Below are positions 11,449 to 20,289 of a stretch of DNA of 64,000 nt, piece after piece. The position numbers and the translations under genes are program-made. How positions within the stretch are numbered: the stretch's first letter is position 1; each line of letters starts with the position of its first letter. Source of the DNA: Dipylidium caninum (lineage: Eukaryota > Platyhelminthes > Cestoda > Cyclophyllidea > Dipylidiidae); the NCBI GenBank assembly GCA_017562135.1, contig QEYB01000347.1, forward strand, positions 119,476-183,475, given 5' to 3'. Under the pieces are notes generated by a model. It saw only the letters and a list, made by a program, of their open reading frames with translations. It had not been told where the DNA came from and ran no database searches.

Positions 11449-11723
11449 ACTGAACTCCCCATGGCTAGAGAGGTGTACACGGTCGGATGTGTCTTCCATT
11501 TGGAGGCGTGCGCTAAATAATGAGGCTACTGGGATGAAGTGGAAGAAAGAAGGCGAGTCACATTGAAACATCCGATGGGGCGTTCCTCTTCGACACATTC
11601 GATTAGAGTGGTGGTTTTGTCACCGCAAAGTTGCTTTGGTGTCCGCGCACTACGCCTTTTGCAGGAGGCAGTCTTGTCATGGCCGTCAACCAGGCACCTA
11701 GGCTTCGCGGAGACAATCTGCAT
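11449..11723 (-). pseudogene. Conserved 65-codon open block, possible AsnRS catalytic fragment (copy 1 of 2)
   Basis: The minus strand is open from an ATG at 11,723 to a stop at 11,526. The plus-strand copy at 46,171-46,353 keeps the same frame and the same terminal residues, LCGDKTTTLI then EEERPIGCFNVTRLLSSTSSQ less its first residue, before the stop. Part of it can be laid over the AsnRS segment TLVQTQVEGGATLF...FLTQSSQ (TLI/TLV, VEEE/VEGG, SSQ/SSQ), but the match is loose. A similar reading with TSSQQF lies at 17.84-17.91 kb next to a better AsnRS relic. DNA identity continues beyond the stop to the phrase gaggtgtacacggtcgga, so part of the conservation is simply a recent shared duplication. 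AsnRS origin is my inference. Confidence 0.4.
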
Positions 11724-11734
11724 TCACCGACAAT

Positions 11735-13305
11735 AAAATTATTTTCTAATAATCCTGCGTTGCGCACTCTTCGGGAGCTGTTTGTAGGCAGCCCATCGAA
11801 CTTGATCACCGCCAGTCGATCACTCACGCTACCGTGTGGACGAGTATCGCATTGCAAAAATGCAAACTGTGTGTGGGTCATGGCGTGTCCAAAGCCCCAC
11901 GAGACCGACCAAGCAAATTGTCTCGAACAACGTTGTCTTCATTGACAGGTTTGCATGTGAGACTTGTAAGTTTTCGTCCCAATTCAATGCACTCCGCTCT
12001 GTCTCTGTTCTTTCGGCTAGCAGTGTACTTTTGTTGCTGCTTTGATCCGACAATCTGCTTCTTCAAGTCTCGCTCCGCCGAACATTAGCTCTTATTTACC
12101 TAACGCCACTCCTTCGCTCTGGTACCTCTCAGAACTCAGGCCGAATACCGAGTTGGGCAGTCTGGGTCAAGCAGGGGAGCGAAAGGAGCATCTGCGCATA
12201 CCAAGGTGTGAGGAGAGAGGAGTGAGGAGAGCGTGCTGGAAATGTAACCGCAGCGGGCCAATGAGCCGTGGATGGGGTAGATGTCCTCACTGGCCACGCC
12301 CCTGAATAGGTGGCGCGTACCTGTCTGTCTCTCTACCCTGTCCTTTCTAAGGAATGACTGACATTTTTCGACGGATTTGACGGAGAGCAGACAATACGCG
12401 TGGACATCAGTGACCGCCTCTTTGAAGGGTAAGTGGAAGACGTAATTAGTCCCCACAGGCGTATCCATCAGCCCCAAAGGTCGTCTCCTATGCGTTCACA
12501 ATAGGAGAGGAGAGTGACCAGGTAACATGGACTCTCCCCTTTCCTGTCTTGAGGAGTGGTGGAATACGGCGGGGTGAATGTGAGCAGGAAAGCCCCAATT
12601 AAAGGAAATGCGAGTAAAATCACGAAGGGCTACCGTCCAAAGCTAAGTGGAAGAGAAAGCAATTGTTAAGGTAGAGGTAGTGAAAATGTGTGCTGCGACA
12701 CGAAATCATTTGCATTTGGACCAAAAATGCCCGGGATTCATGCTGAACTCCAAATGCTTCTCTCGTGAGCGTTAAGTTCCTTCGGTCAGAGACTTCGGTG
12801 GAGGAAGAAGAGGAAAACAGCGGAAGGGATTTTGAGATAGCGATTGCTCACGAGTGGGGGAGTGATTGACGGCATCTGGCCATATGGATGTCTAGCGAAA
12901 TGCTGGTTTATGTGAAACGAGTTAGAGGCTTTCCCCGAAGCTTAAACACCACCATTCCATCAATGCTTTCCGACGCTGGTACCGTACTCTCCGTTGCGTT
13001 CCTCAAGCTCAAAGCTCCATTGGAAGGACGTTTTCTTAAAAGATATATCATCACCTGTCCATATATACCAGCAGCCCTTTGAACGTCGCAATCTTCCACG
13101 TCTACACAAAGGCGGTCTACTCTGCGGAGCAGCAAGAGGACGCGAGTGAGGTAATGTCTGAAGCGGTATGTGTATTCCGTAGCCTGCCAACTCTCTCTAG
13201 AATCACCTCATGGTGTATTGGGTATACTGGGCAGACAAATCAGAAGTGTGGGCTCACTTCGGTGAAGAGATTTACAACTTTCGAATTAAATTGCAGTAGG
13301 GTGTA
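11735..13305. other. No gene recognised; short shared tract near 12,290
   Basis: The only shared sequence I see is the 12,270-12,320 tract ('cccctgaataggtggcgcg'), similar to 1,370-1,385 and 31,350-31,365. Open runs overlap on both strands without motifs. Confidence 0.4.
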
Positions 13306-13309
13306 TATG

Positions 13310-13640
13310 ATCTCAGAACCATACTGACTATCGTCTATGCAGTGAGAGCTAAGCGGAGTTTCAATCAGGAAGACGTGTCCTGTGAATGAGTCTCACCAGC
13401 TAACATCCAGTCACAGTTGACAAGTGAACCTTGATGCGACTGGACGACTCGAAGTTGACGCCTGGTATCCGCTGTCCGGTGCCTTCTCGGGTGGACCTTC
13501 TCGGGTGGACAGCTTGAGCTGCAGTTGGAAAGGAACTGACAGAGTTTTGCGCCTATTTAAGGCTCTACCACGGGACTTCTCAAACCGACCAAGTGGGCGC
13601 TGCAAGCCGCACTTTCGAGTTCGGCCTTTCTAGGTGCAAT
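13310..13640 (-). repeat. 'VQSP' repeat family, copy 3
   Basis: On the minus strand the order of phrases matches the plus-strand copy at 8,580-8,960 and the frame VVQSHQGSLVNCDW...LKLRLALTA matches 2,500-2,610, with stops between. This begins a tract colinear with 46,660-48,070: this block, then a short block at 13,780-13,870, then the unit at 14,640. Confidence 0.5.
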
Positions 13641-13779
13641 CTGCGCTCCGTGGTACGAAAAGGCTGTCTGCGGAGCAATCTCCGGAAAAAGCCATGTTGT
13701 CCATTTGCAAATGCTTGTGTACCAGTATAGAGAAGCCAGAGGAGATGAAGTGTACTCTTTCGCAAATGTCCTTGTCCCA

Positions 13780-13875
13780 TCGCGTTCCTAATCATATGAA
13801 ACACTCCCCAGAGAGGAGGCTGAAGTGTTACTCCCGAAGTGCCGGCTTCACGAGAGGCGGAATCCACTTTCTTCC
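13780..13875 (+). repeat. Short repeat shared with 46,990-47,085
   Basis: Both copies contain aagtgccggcttcac, then gagg and aatccac, preceded by 'gtcccatcg'. It links the 'VQSP' block and the following unit in both tracts. Confidence 0.6.
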
Positions 13876-14639
13876 CTCGAATATCCCCTCCAACCAGTAA
13901 TTTCAACTTTCCACACACCTTCTAGTCGGCGAGACCTCGTTTTGACACATGAGAATTAGGTAACCTTCCTCGCCATTCGGCAGGAGATTTAAGTGCACAG
14001 TCGTGAAGGTGTGGACAGAGATGACCTTCTTCGCACTGTCGCAAGATGAGGTCATGGGGCTCGAGTAGCAAAATAATTGTGCCGAGGTCTGTTCTGTCTG
14101 CACAGCCTCGTCATCATGCTCGTTTATCTCGCCAGAGCCATAGAACACGAAACTGTTCGTGAACTTTGGTCTGGACTAGATAGGTACTGCTCAACTGGTC
14201 GGTTGGGACACTTTTGAGGCTGCACAGCGTTCGTGGTGGCGGTGGAGGTGTTGATGCAGACAGGATTCAGTAAGAGTCTCCTCTTTCGAGAAAAGGAGAT
14301 ATGAAATTGGAGACTATAAGGCAGGTGTTTTTGTTTAAGCAGTATTCAGATAAAACTTAGATGGATGCATTGTAACGTCCACCGGCTCATAGTGATGAAG
14401 AGGAGTAGGAAGAAAAATTGAGGACGACCACTGTAGAATTCGCTCCAACGCACGCCAGCGCTGTCGCTTTGACACCAACTTTACAGCAATGCAGAACGAC
14501 GTTTTGGGTTTTTGAGTTATTAATGGCATCCTCATCAAGTCGACGAACGGTTTAATTGCTTTTCACTTATTCTGGTTGTCCTCTTTTCCCTTCCTGCGTC
14601 TCCAACACTTCCAACCAATCAGATCAGAAATTCTTCGAA

Positions 14640-15650
14640 ACTCAAAAGAAAGGGTTGTAGGGCGCATGTGAATTGCTCAGTTGTGCCTCTTATAACGCAA
14701 GTGAGCTGGGCTGATGGCGCTAGTCTCCTACTCTGTAAGCAACGCCCACCGCCTCGCCGGCCCAGCACAGGTTGCAGGCAGCGGCCTTCGGCGTGTGGAT
14801 TGTTAAAAGATTGGACCCATCCAGGCAGCTTCACCAACTCGGTCAATTACTGCTGCCGCCGCGCCTAATTGCTAGCACACATGGGTGGTGAGGAAATCCT
14901 CAGCTCACCGAAGACTACCAAAATCAGGCGGTTATATTTAATTGTTCACCAAAAATGTATTTATTTTTGGATGCGCATCCACACGTAACTTCAGTAAATC
15001 AAACTAAATTTACGTGTACAGCACGTGTGCGCGCCTGCGCAATCCTACCTACAGGGTTGGCAAGTAAGTAAGGGCGGATGTTAAAAATGAGAACCCAAAC
15101 AACTTCTACTCAAGATATTGACAACCCGTCTCTCCCTTTTATACTCCACTCTATCGGTCTTATGACACGCCAAATTCCTACCACTTTGAAGCTCTAATGA
15201 GGTTTTCGTGACAATCTTCGAATGGCTTGAGTTAAAAAATCAGATGACTATTTCCACCCGTATATTACCTACTTTCGCAAGGGGAGATTCCTTATGCGAG
15301 TTCAAACTCTACCAATGTTTTCCAACCTGTGCTACTTAAATCAGAATGAGCAAACTAAAATGTTTTGGTGTTGATTTTATTAAGGAATTAAACGCAGAGG
15401 AAAATTTTGTCACCGTCAAAGCGGTTCCTCATCGTCCAAGGAAATAAAATCAAGAGGATTCATATTGTACCTCCTGTCGTCTCACTTTGTGACGAGGGTC
15501 CGATTAAGCCCTTGCTCAGTAGGTTTTCGTGCTCCATGTGTTTGTATCGCTGTCAGGTGCCTCTTCCAGCAAGTTAACGTAGTAGGTGCAGCAGTGAGCG
15601 GGATGCTTTGTCGTTGATGTACAGTAGAAATCTTACATAACATCAAGCTT
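14640..15650 (+). repeat. Three-copy segmental repeat, 5' half (copies at 47,080-48,070 + and about 36,900-36,270 -)
   Basis: The 19-base phrase gctgatggcgctagtctcc is identical at 14,710 and 47,168. Later phrases (gcctcggccttcggc-like, aatcaaact, 'gttctaatgaggttttt'-like, 'gggagattcctt', 'gcttcatgtgtttg'-like) keep the same order, with many substitutions and small indels. The 3' part (15,440-15,650) is also found inverted at 36,270-36,420 (cgtcgcctcacttggtgacg on the minus strand). No conserved reading frame is apparent. It may be an old segmental duplication or a non-autonomous element; no terminal repeats were found. Confidence 0.75.
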
Positions 15651-17500
15651 GGTCCTTTTGAAATCACTCAATGCTGACAACACTGGACGAAGACCCTATG
15701 ACGTCTTGAGGAATGAATGTGTGCGCGATTCCTTCGACTCTCCTGACGAACATATGGAAGAAAGGGTTGGCGACAGAAGAGTATGTCTATCTGGTACAGC
15801 ATGGGAACGACAGGCTGATGAACCGCATGAATCCACATTTCTCCTTATTTAACCTGTCACATGAGTGCCATAATGGCAGTTACCAGGACAGTGAGTAAAA
15901 CTGCCTCATCGCTTTCATTGAACGTCAACCGTTATAACACTGTCGCTTTAAATTATACCGGCTACCGAGTCTGTCTTGTCCACTTGCAAGTTACTTAATG
16001 GAGTATATCTGTAGGCAGCTTAGTCGGTTAAAATGAAACAAACTTCTGAGTATGGTTTGGAGTTACTGCCTACGTGGATGATGTATGGCCTGTCACCGGC
16101 GTGTACCGAAATGTATTAACTCCTCGATTCGATTAAAAAAGTAACATCGTGTTCCCATTTTGACAGTATGGTCACCCGATAGGTAAGTTGCATGCATTAA
16201 AAGCCGTCTTTGGAGAAAATCCATGTGATCTAAGCTACTTTACTAAGTGAATGAATCTTGGGGTTTTTCTCAAGATGTCTGAATATCCATAAGGTCTCCT
16301 ATAAGATGTCTTAATTTGCGATTGTCTTCCCCATACTAGAGGGCAATGACCTTCCGGCTATCTCTGTTCTGTCTTTTGACCGTCGTGGTGCACACGACCA
16401 GGGCCGAGTCACTCTACGACATGCAGAAGGAGAAGGATAATGAGGAGGAGGAGTACTAGGAGGAGGAGGAAGAATGAAATGAAGACAAGGGGGATACCAG
16501 TGGACCAGAGATCAGCAGCAAACGAGGATTTCCAACTCGAGGATCCTTAAATTTATGCCCCTGGGCCATGTACGAAAGTGTAGGAGTCTAAAGAAACGCA
16601 TCTTCTTGCTTCTGATCCAATATCTCGGCCTAATGGACGCCTGCGAAGCGAGTCGAGAGAAGTTAGGAGGACTGAAGGCCGGGTAGTCGAGACCTCCCCA
16701 CCAGGTATAAATCTGTTTCCCGCTTCACGTATTTAGCGCCTTTTCTCCCCACAGGGCATCTTTCAGCTGCCATCCCTGTCCACGAGTAAATTTGACCTGG
16801 CAAAAAACTGTGTCTATGTCCTCACCGAGGCAAAGTCTTTTTTGCCGGCATAATGAGGGTGCTAAACTCTCTACGCACAGAGTCGTTTTCATAGTCCGCA
16901 GCACCTCGGATACCGCGACGGTCTCACAGTTCCTGTGAAGGGGAAATTGACCGTCACACCAAAAGCCGATTTTACGCTAAATAGGCTAACGTGTGGAGGT
17001 GAACGTTGGCTGCACTCATGTCACCGTTCGAATAGGCAATCTTGAATCACTCCCGCCATGACCAAGAGATGAGGACATAATTGAGACCATGCGACTGGAC
17101 AAAATGACCACAAGTGGGCGAATTCCCAGGAATAAAGAAGAAGAAGTTTTCACTGGTGGAATCGGCAACCGCAGAAACCGCGGGTGTCATTCAAAGGGTT
17201 GGTGCTTTTCCTAGTGGGCTGAGATGGAACGATTTTCTTCTCGTCCATATTTCGTCTCAAAGAATAACTGTCCCTGCAGAGGAGGCGGTTGAACGTGAGG
17301 CGATGCAGGCAAAAGAGGTAAAGGACTATGGGATACACGCGAAAAAAGGGCAGATTATATTGCCTCGTCGCAAAAGTTGCATTCTCATGAATTCAACTTC
17401 GGCAAGATATCCACGTCAGAAATCAAAACAGCAGGCACAAAGCGGCGGTCGTGTACAAAAATGCTTAAATTTTTCCCGGATCTGAGGAAATTCATTGCAA
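15650..17500 (+). repeat. Segmental repeat, 3' half, inverted at 36,260-34,550
   Basis: The 18-base phrase atgagtgccataatggca (15,861) is present in reverse complement at 35,991-36,008. Matches continue through 'aattataccggctaccgagtct', 'atatggcctgtcaccgg' and the signal-peptide relic at 16,346, to 17,480. Within the block, frames KGLATEEYVYLVQ...HECHNGSY here and KGLEPEEYALPVQ...NECHNGNY there suggest one ex-exon. FSLVESATAETAG and SSLVESATADTAS (17,150 and 34,7xx) suggest another, though the opposite strand is conserved as well. The copies are clearly diverged. Confidence 0.75.
16346..16459 (+). pseudogene. Relic of a secreted acidic protein gene (copy 1 of 2)
   Basis: From an ATG the reading is MTFRLSLFCLLTVVVHTTRA, a convincing signal peptide with a likely cut after TTRA, then an acidic stretch (EKDNEEEEY) and a TAG. 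Beyond the TAG the same frame continues with five Glu and then ends. The inverted copy at 35,521-35,447 starts with MTSRLSLLCLLALSVFTSRA but stops earlier, at a TAA, while its frame after that stop stays open through the site of the TAG found here. Each copy therefore kept what the other lost, pointing to an intact ancestor: signal peptide, long Glu-rich segment, then unknown C-terminus. A functional copy must be elsewhere if one survives. Family not recognised. Confidence 0.55.
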
Positions 17501-17829
17501 GCGCGTTATTTTGCATTTACTACTTAACAAATAAGAGTAGTTTTACCGAATACGCACAAGATTCTTCTCGAGGCTATTTGTAGTTCTTACAACATCCACT
17601 TACTTGATCTTAATACGACTGCGGATGACACCATTTTCTCTGGTAGTCAAAACTCACGTGAGAATCATGCAGACCTATGAAGTTGAGACATTCTCTCCCC
17701 CGAACACCTGGTCTCGAGATGCACATTTCAGAGCCCATTCCTTGTCACACATTGTACTAATCGCCCAAAGGCAATTGTAATTAAAACGACTAAGGAACAT
17801 CTTCACTCCTGGGTAAATTGCTGGGACGA

Positions 17830-17915
17830 AGTATGGCAAAGAAGGCCAGCCGCATAAAAATATTTGATGCGGTGTTCCTCTTCCCTATGTTCGAAAAAGG
17901 TTGGAGATTTTCCTT
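17830..17915 (-). pseudogene. Possible AsnRS catalytic-domain scrap
   Basis: The minus strand reads FFEHREEEHRIKYFYAAGLL and then CHTSSQQFTQE. It can be aligned loosely with the AsnRS stretch between VEGG and FLTQSSQLYLE. Its DNA also resembles the 11.5-kb block (aggaacaccgcatc against aggaacgccccatc) and 3,190-3,230. It lies downstream, in gene order, of the better AsnRS relic at 18.3-18.9 kb, with an intervening insertion. Confidence 0.35.
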
Positions 17916-17984
17916 ATCTCAAGATCATCCTGTTGTCTCGGTATAATGAATAGCTTGAAGTCTTTATGCATTCAGCGGGATTCT

Positions 17985-18205
17985 CCTTCATAGCTGCATT
18001 CTCTGATTGACAGCAGGCATTTGCTCATCTTCTCTTCAGATCCGGGGAACATCTCCATTGTGTCCTTTCTGCCTACTCCACTCCATTATTACGCACGTAA
18101 GGCGACCACATTCTCGGCGATGTGCCTTTCGTATTACGTGCTCCACTGCGTCGAAGGCCAAAAGGGTCCTTGAGAGTGCTTAGAGTGATAAGCGCTCCTG
18201 CCGTG
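17985..18205 (-). pseudogene. Relic related to 30,790-31,000, possible AsnRS fragment
   Basis: On the minus strand LAFDAVEHVIRKAH parallels LAVDVVEPVMRNAHFAEDVV on the plus strand of 30.8 kb. The DNA match continues through 'gatgttcc', 'tctgaagagaagatg' and 'ctgtcaatcag'. This copy has shifts and stops. The 30.8-kb copy is open. Confidence 0.5.
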
Positions 18206-18254
18206 GGAGGTTACAACAATGAGCATGCAATTCACGAAAGTTAATCAAAATACA

Positions 18255-18905
18255 TTTTTAGAATCCACCGTCGGCGTTGGTGGATGAAATCGCAACACAG
18301 CCCAGCCACTGTCACATCTTATACCTTTCCTCCCCACATCACTCCCTCACCTGCCTCACATCCAACGCCCGCGCACACTGCCGAGAGTATAGCTGTCAGC
18401 TTTATAACATTTGATAACTCCGTGGTACGAAATATGAGATGGGAATGATCACCCGTCAATCCACCTTGCTTTTGTTCATAATATAAGCCTAACATGCCTT
18501 TCCGTGGCATTCCCAATAATCCGCCTTCAGTCCTATATTTCCAGGAATTTTTTGGTCACCTGTCTCTCCATTAACGATGTCCTCTACGAAAAAGGAAGAT
18601 TCGGTGGAGAGGGTCAACGCGCCAGGCGTTTGTAACGCATCTACAGTTAAAAGGCAATGGACAAGACCAGCACCATCTCGTAGAATAATATACATTATAT
18701 CCTTGCTCTGAAGATGTATATTGTATGCCCAACCTAACACTTCAATATGCCTCCCCACGCACCTTTATATATCACCGAATCTCGCAATATTCGCATCCAC
18801 TTCATTTACTATAGAGGGATAAATTGTAGACATTTTGCTGCCTGCCATGTTTAGGGATAAGCTGAAATCTTCGCATGAGCGTGGAGGGATATCCTCGGGA
18901 GATGC
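18255..18905 (-). pseudogene. NARS: Asparaginyl-tRNA synthetase relic, copy 2 (best preserved)
   Basis: This is the clearest AsnRS relic. On the minus strand an ATG-led run (MAGSKMSTIYPSIVNEVD, then a TAA) is followed by an open run from 18,758 to 18,489 containing RHIEVLGWAYNIHLQSKD, then MYIILRDGAGLVHCLL, then ALTLSTESSFFVEDIVNGE and KADYW. These match in order the family's RVKVFGWVHRLRRQGKN, LRDGTGYLQCVL, LLSTESS and SCDFWE around the OB-fold anticodon-binding domain. A second frame at 18,350-18,480 gives HSHLIFRTTELSNVIKL, matching the family's NRHMMIRGENMSKILK before catalytic motif 1. At least one stop and one frameshift separate these parts, and no class-II motif 2 or 3 follows. I see no introns inside the readable part, so a processed or exon-level copy are both possible. 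Confidence 0.78.
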
Positions 18906-18970
18906 GCTTCATGCCAGACTCGATGGTGGAATGCTCAATACTTGAATAAGCTGTCTAATTTAACAGAGTG

Positions 18971-19790
18971 ATCGATCATGGCGTGGAACTAAGAGATCGG
19001 AATCATTGCGGCATTGACGGATGCGTTAAGGCGCCTCGGGGTTACATACCTTCGAGTACAGTCATGTTGAACGCTCATCACCCGGCGGCAGAAATTTGAG
19101 CGAGCGGTAAGAGGGCCAGAAGGTTTCAGCTTCGAAGTAGAGGAATCGGCAGTGGGTCGCGAAGAAAAACCTCATGACGCCTCAGAGGGCAATGTGAGGC
19201 ATCGCTTTTGAAAAAGATTTGCCGCGCTGTTGTCAGGATTTTAGAAGAAGTGGAAGAGTTTCCCTTCCACCCGTCATGCGCTTTCAAATCGTCCCATGTT
19301 TCGATGTCAAAGTACACAAAAGAACTCTGCTATTACGTGTGAGGAGCATTACGAGTGGTCTCATCTAAGTAGTTCATATCTCTCCTACTACTCCATCGCA
19401 GCAATATGCGCTTGGAGGCGAAAGTAGAGGAATAAAGAAAACGGCAATACATTCGTGCAATTTATCATCACATTTCATTTCAACGGTATTGGGTGGCATT
19501 CTTTCTTAAAATAAACTCCCCACTCCCTCCGCAAATGTGACGTCTATTAAGACAAAATGTGGAAAGACGGCGATCCACGATGGTGGGGTGGAGATGGGAT
19601 GCCAAGCGAACAGCAGGTTAAATAATTCTCCCCGCCCCATACCCCAAACGAGGCTAAGTCATTCAAGCTGGACAGGGGGAGGGACTTAGCGCGCGAGCGA
19701 GCGAACGAGCAAAGCAGGGAGAGAAAGGTCCAAAACGAATGGTATAAGCGAGCATCGGGACAGCAACACTCACAAGTGTGAGCAGTGGAG
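18971..19790. other. No gene recognised
   Basis: This is the 3' flank of the H2B gene. It includes a GA/GC-rich stretch (gcgcgcgagcgagcgaacga, about 19,689) but no second histone gene on either strand; H2A, H3, H4 and H1 motifs were looked for and not found. Confidence 0.5.
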
Positions 19791-19792
19791 GT

Positions 19793-19808
19793 GGCTCTTA
19801 GCAGGGCC
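19793..19808. promoter_or_regulatory. Imperfect hairpin resembling a histone mRNA 3' stem-loop
   Basis: GGCTCTTAGCAGGGCC can form a 6-bp stem (with one G-T pair) and a 4-base loop. It is close to the plus-strand consensus GGCTCTTATCAGAGCC. It lies 113 bases beyond the H2B stop, but in the orientation of an H2B transcript the loop is GCTA and one stem pair is lost, so it fits a plus-strand histone gene better, and none is seen. Function is doubtful. Confidence 0.2.
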
Positions 19809-19920
19809 GTGTGACACGTCCATCCATTGTCGACATCTTAGGTGATGACGGAGTAGGTAGAAGTGGCATTAGTGCCAGTGACCCAGCCACCGATCCACCT
19901 CGAAGTTACTCTGCTCACCT

Positions 19921-20289
19921 CTATTTCGAGCAGGCGTACTTGGTCACAGCCTTAGTGCCCTCTGACACCGCATGCTTGGCCAACTCACCCGGCAATAGGA
20001 GGCTCACAGTCGTCTTGATCTCTCTGCTTGTAATAGTCGATTTCTTCTTGTAGTGCGCCAGGCGACTCGACTCAGCGGCGATACGCTCGAAGATGTCGTT
20101 CACGAAAGAGTTCATAATCGACATGGCCTTCGAGGAGATGCCCATATCGGGGTGCACCTGACGTAACACCTTGTATATGTAGATAGCGTAACTCTCCTTC
20201 CTCCTCCTCTTCTTTGCTTTGTCTGTCTTCGGCACCTTCACCTTCGACGCCTTCTTGGCAGCTTTGCCTGACACCACTTTAGGAGCCAT
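19921..20289 (-). CDS. H2B: Histone H2B, divergent, 122 aa
   Basis: H2B pairs with H2A in the nucleosome core. The protein starts [14 protein letters not shown], has a basic tail ending [10 protein letters not shown], then the histone fold: [68 protein letters not shown], ending KYACSK. The length is usual for H2B (about 120-126 aa) and there is no intron. The ATG at 20,289 is chosen because family homology begins exactly there; the open frame upstream lacks an ATG. The lysine of VTKY (K117), the usual ubiquitylation site, is kept. Several core positions differ from the common animal form: PDTG is PDMG, HYN is HYK, EIQTAVR is EIKTTVS, and TSSK is ACSK. The gene stands alone, with no canonical 3' stem-loop close to the stop, so a replication-independent variant, a minor copy or an early pseudogene are all possible. 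The reading frame is intact. Confidence 0.95.
   Translation of the reverse strand: MAPKVVSGKAAKKASKVKVPKTDKAKKRRRKESYAIYIYKVLRQVHPDMGISSKAMSIMNSFVNDIFERIAAESSRLAHYKKKSTITSREIKTTVSLLLPGELAKHAVSEGTKAVTKYACSK

Noticed and set aside
17050..17340. Minus-strand resemblance to AsnRS motif 2 region (EFAH...CP against EYTHVEAECP), also at 34,650-34,800 on the plus strand
   Set aside because: The alignment is very loose, both copies share a stop, and the opposite strand is better conserved as an open frame. Not enough to call.
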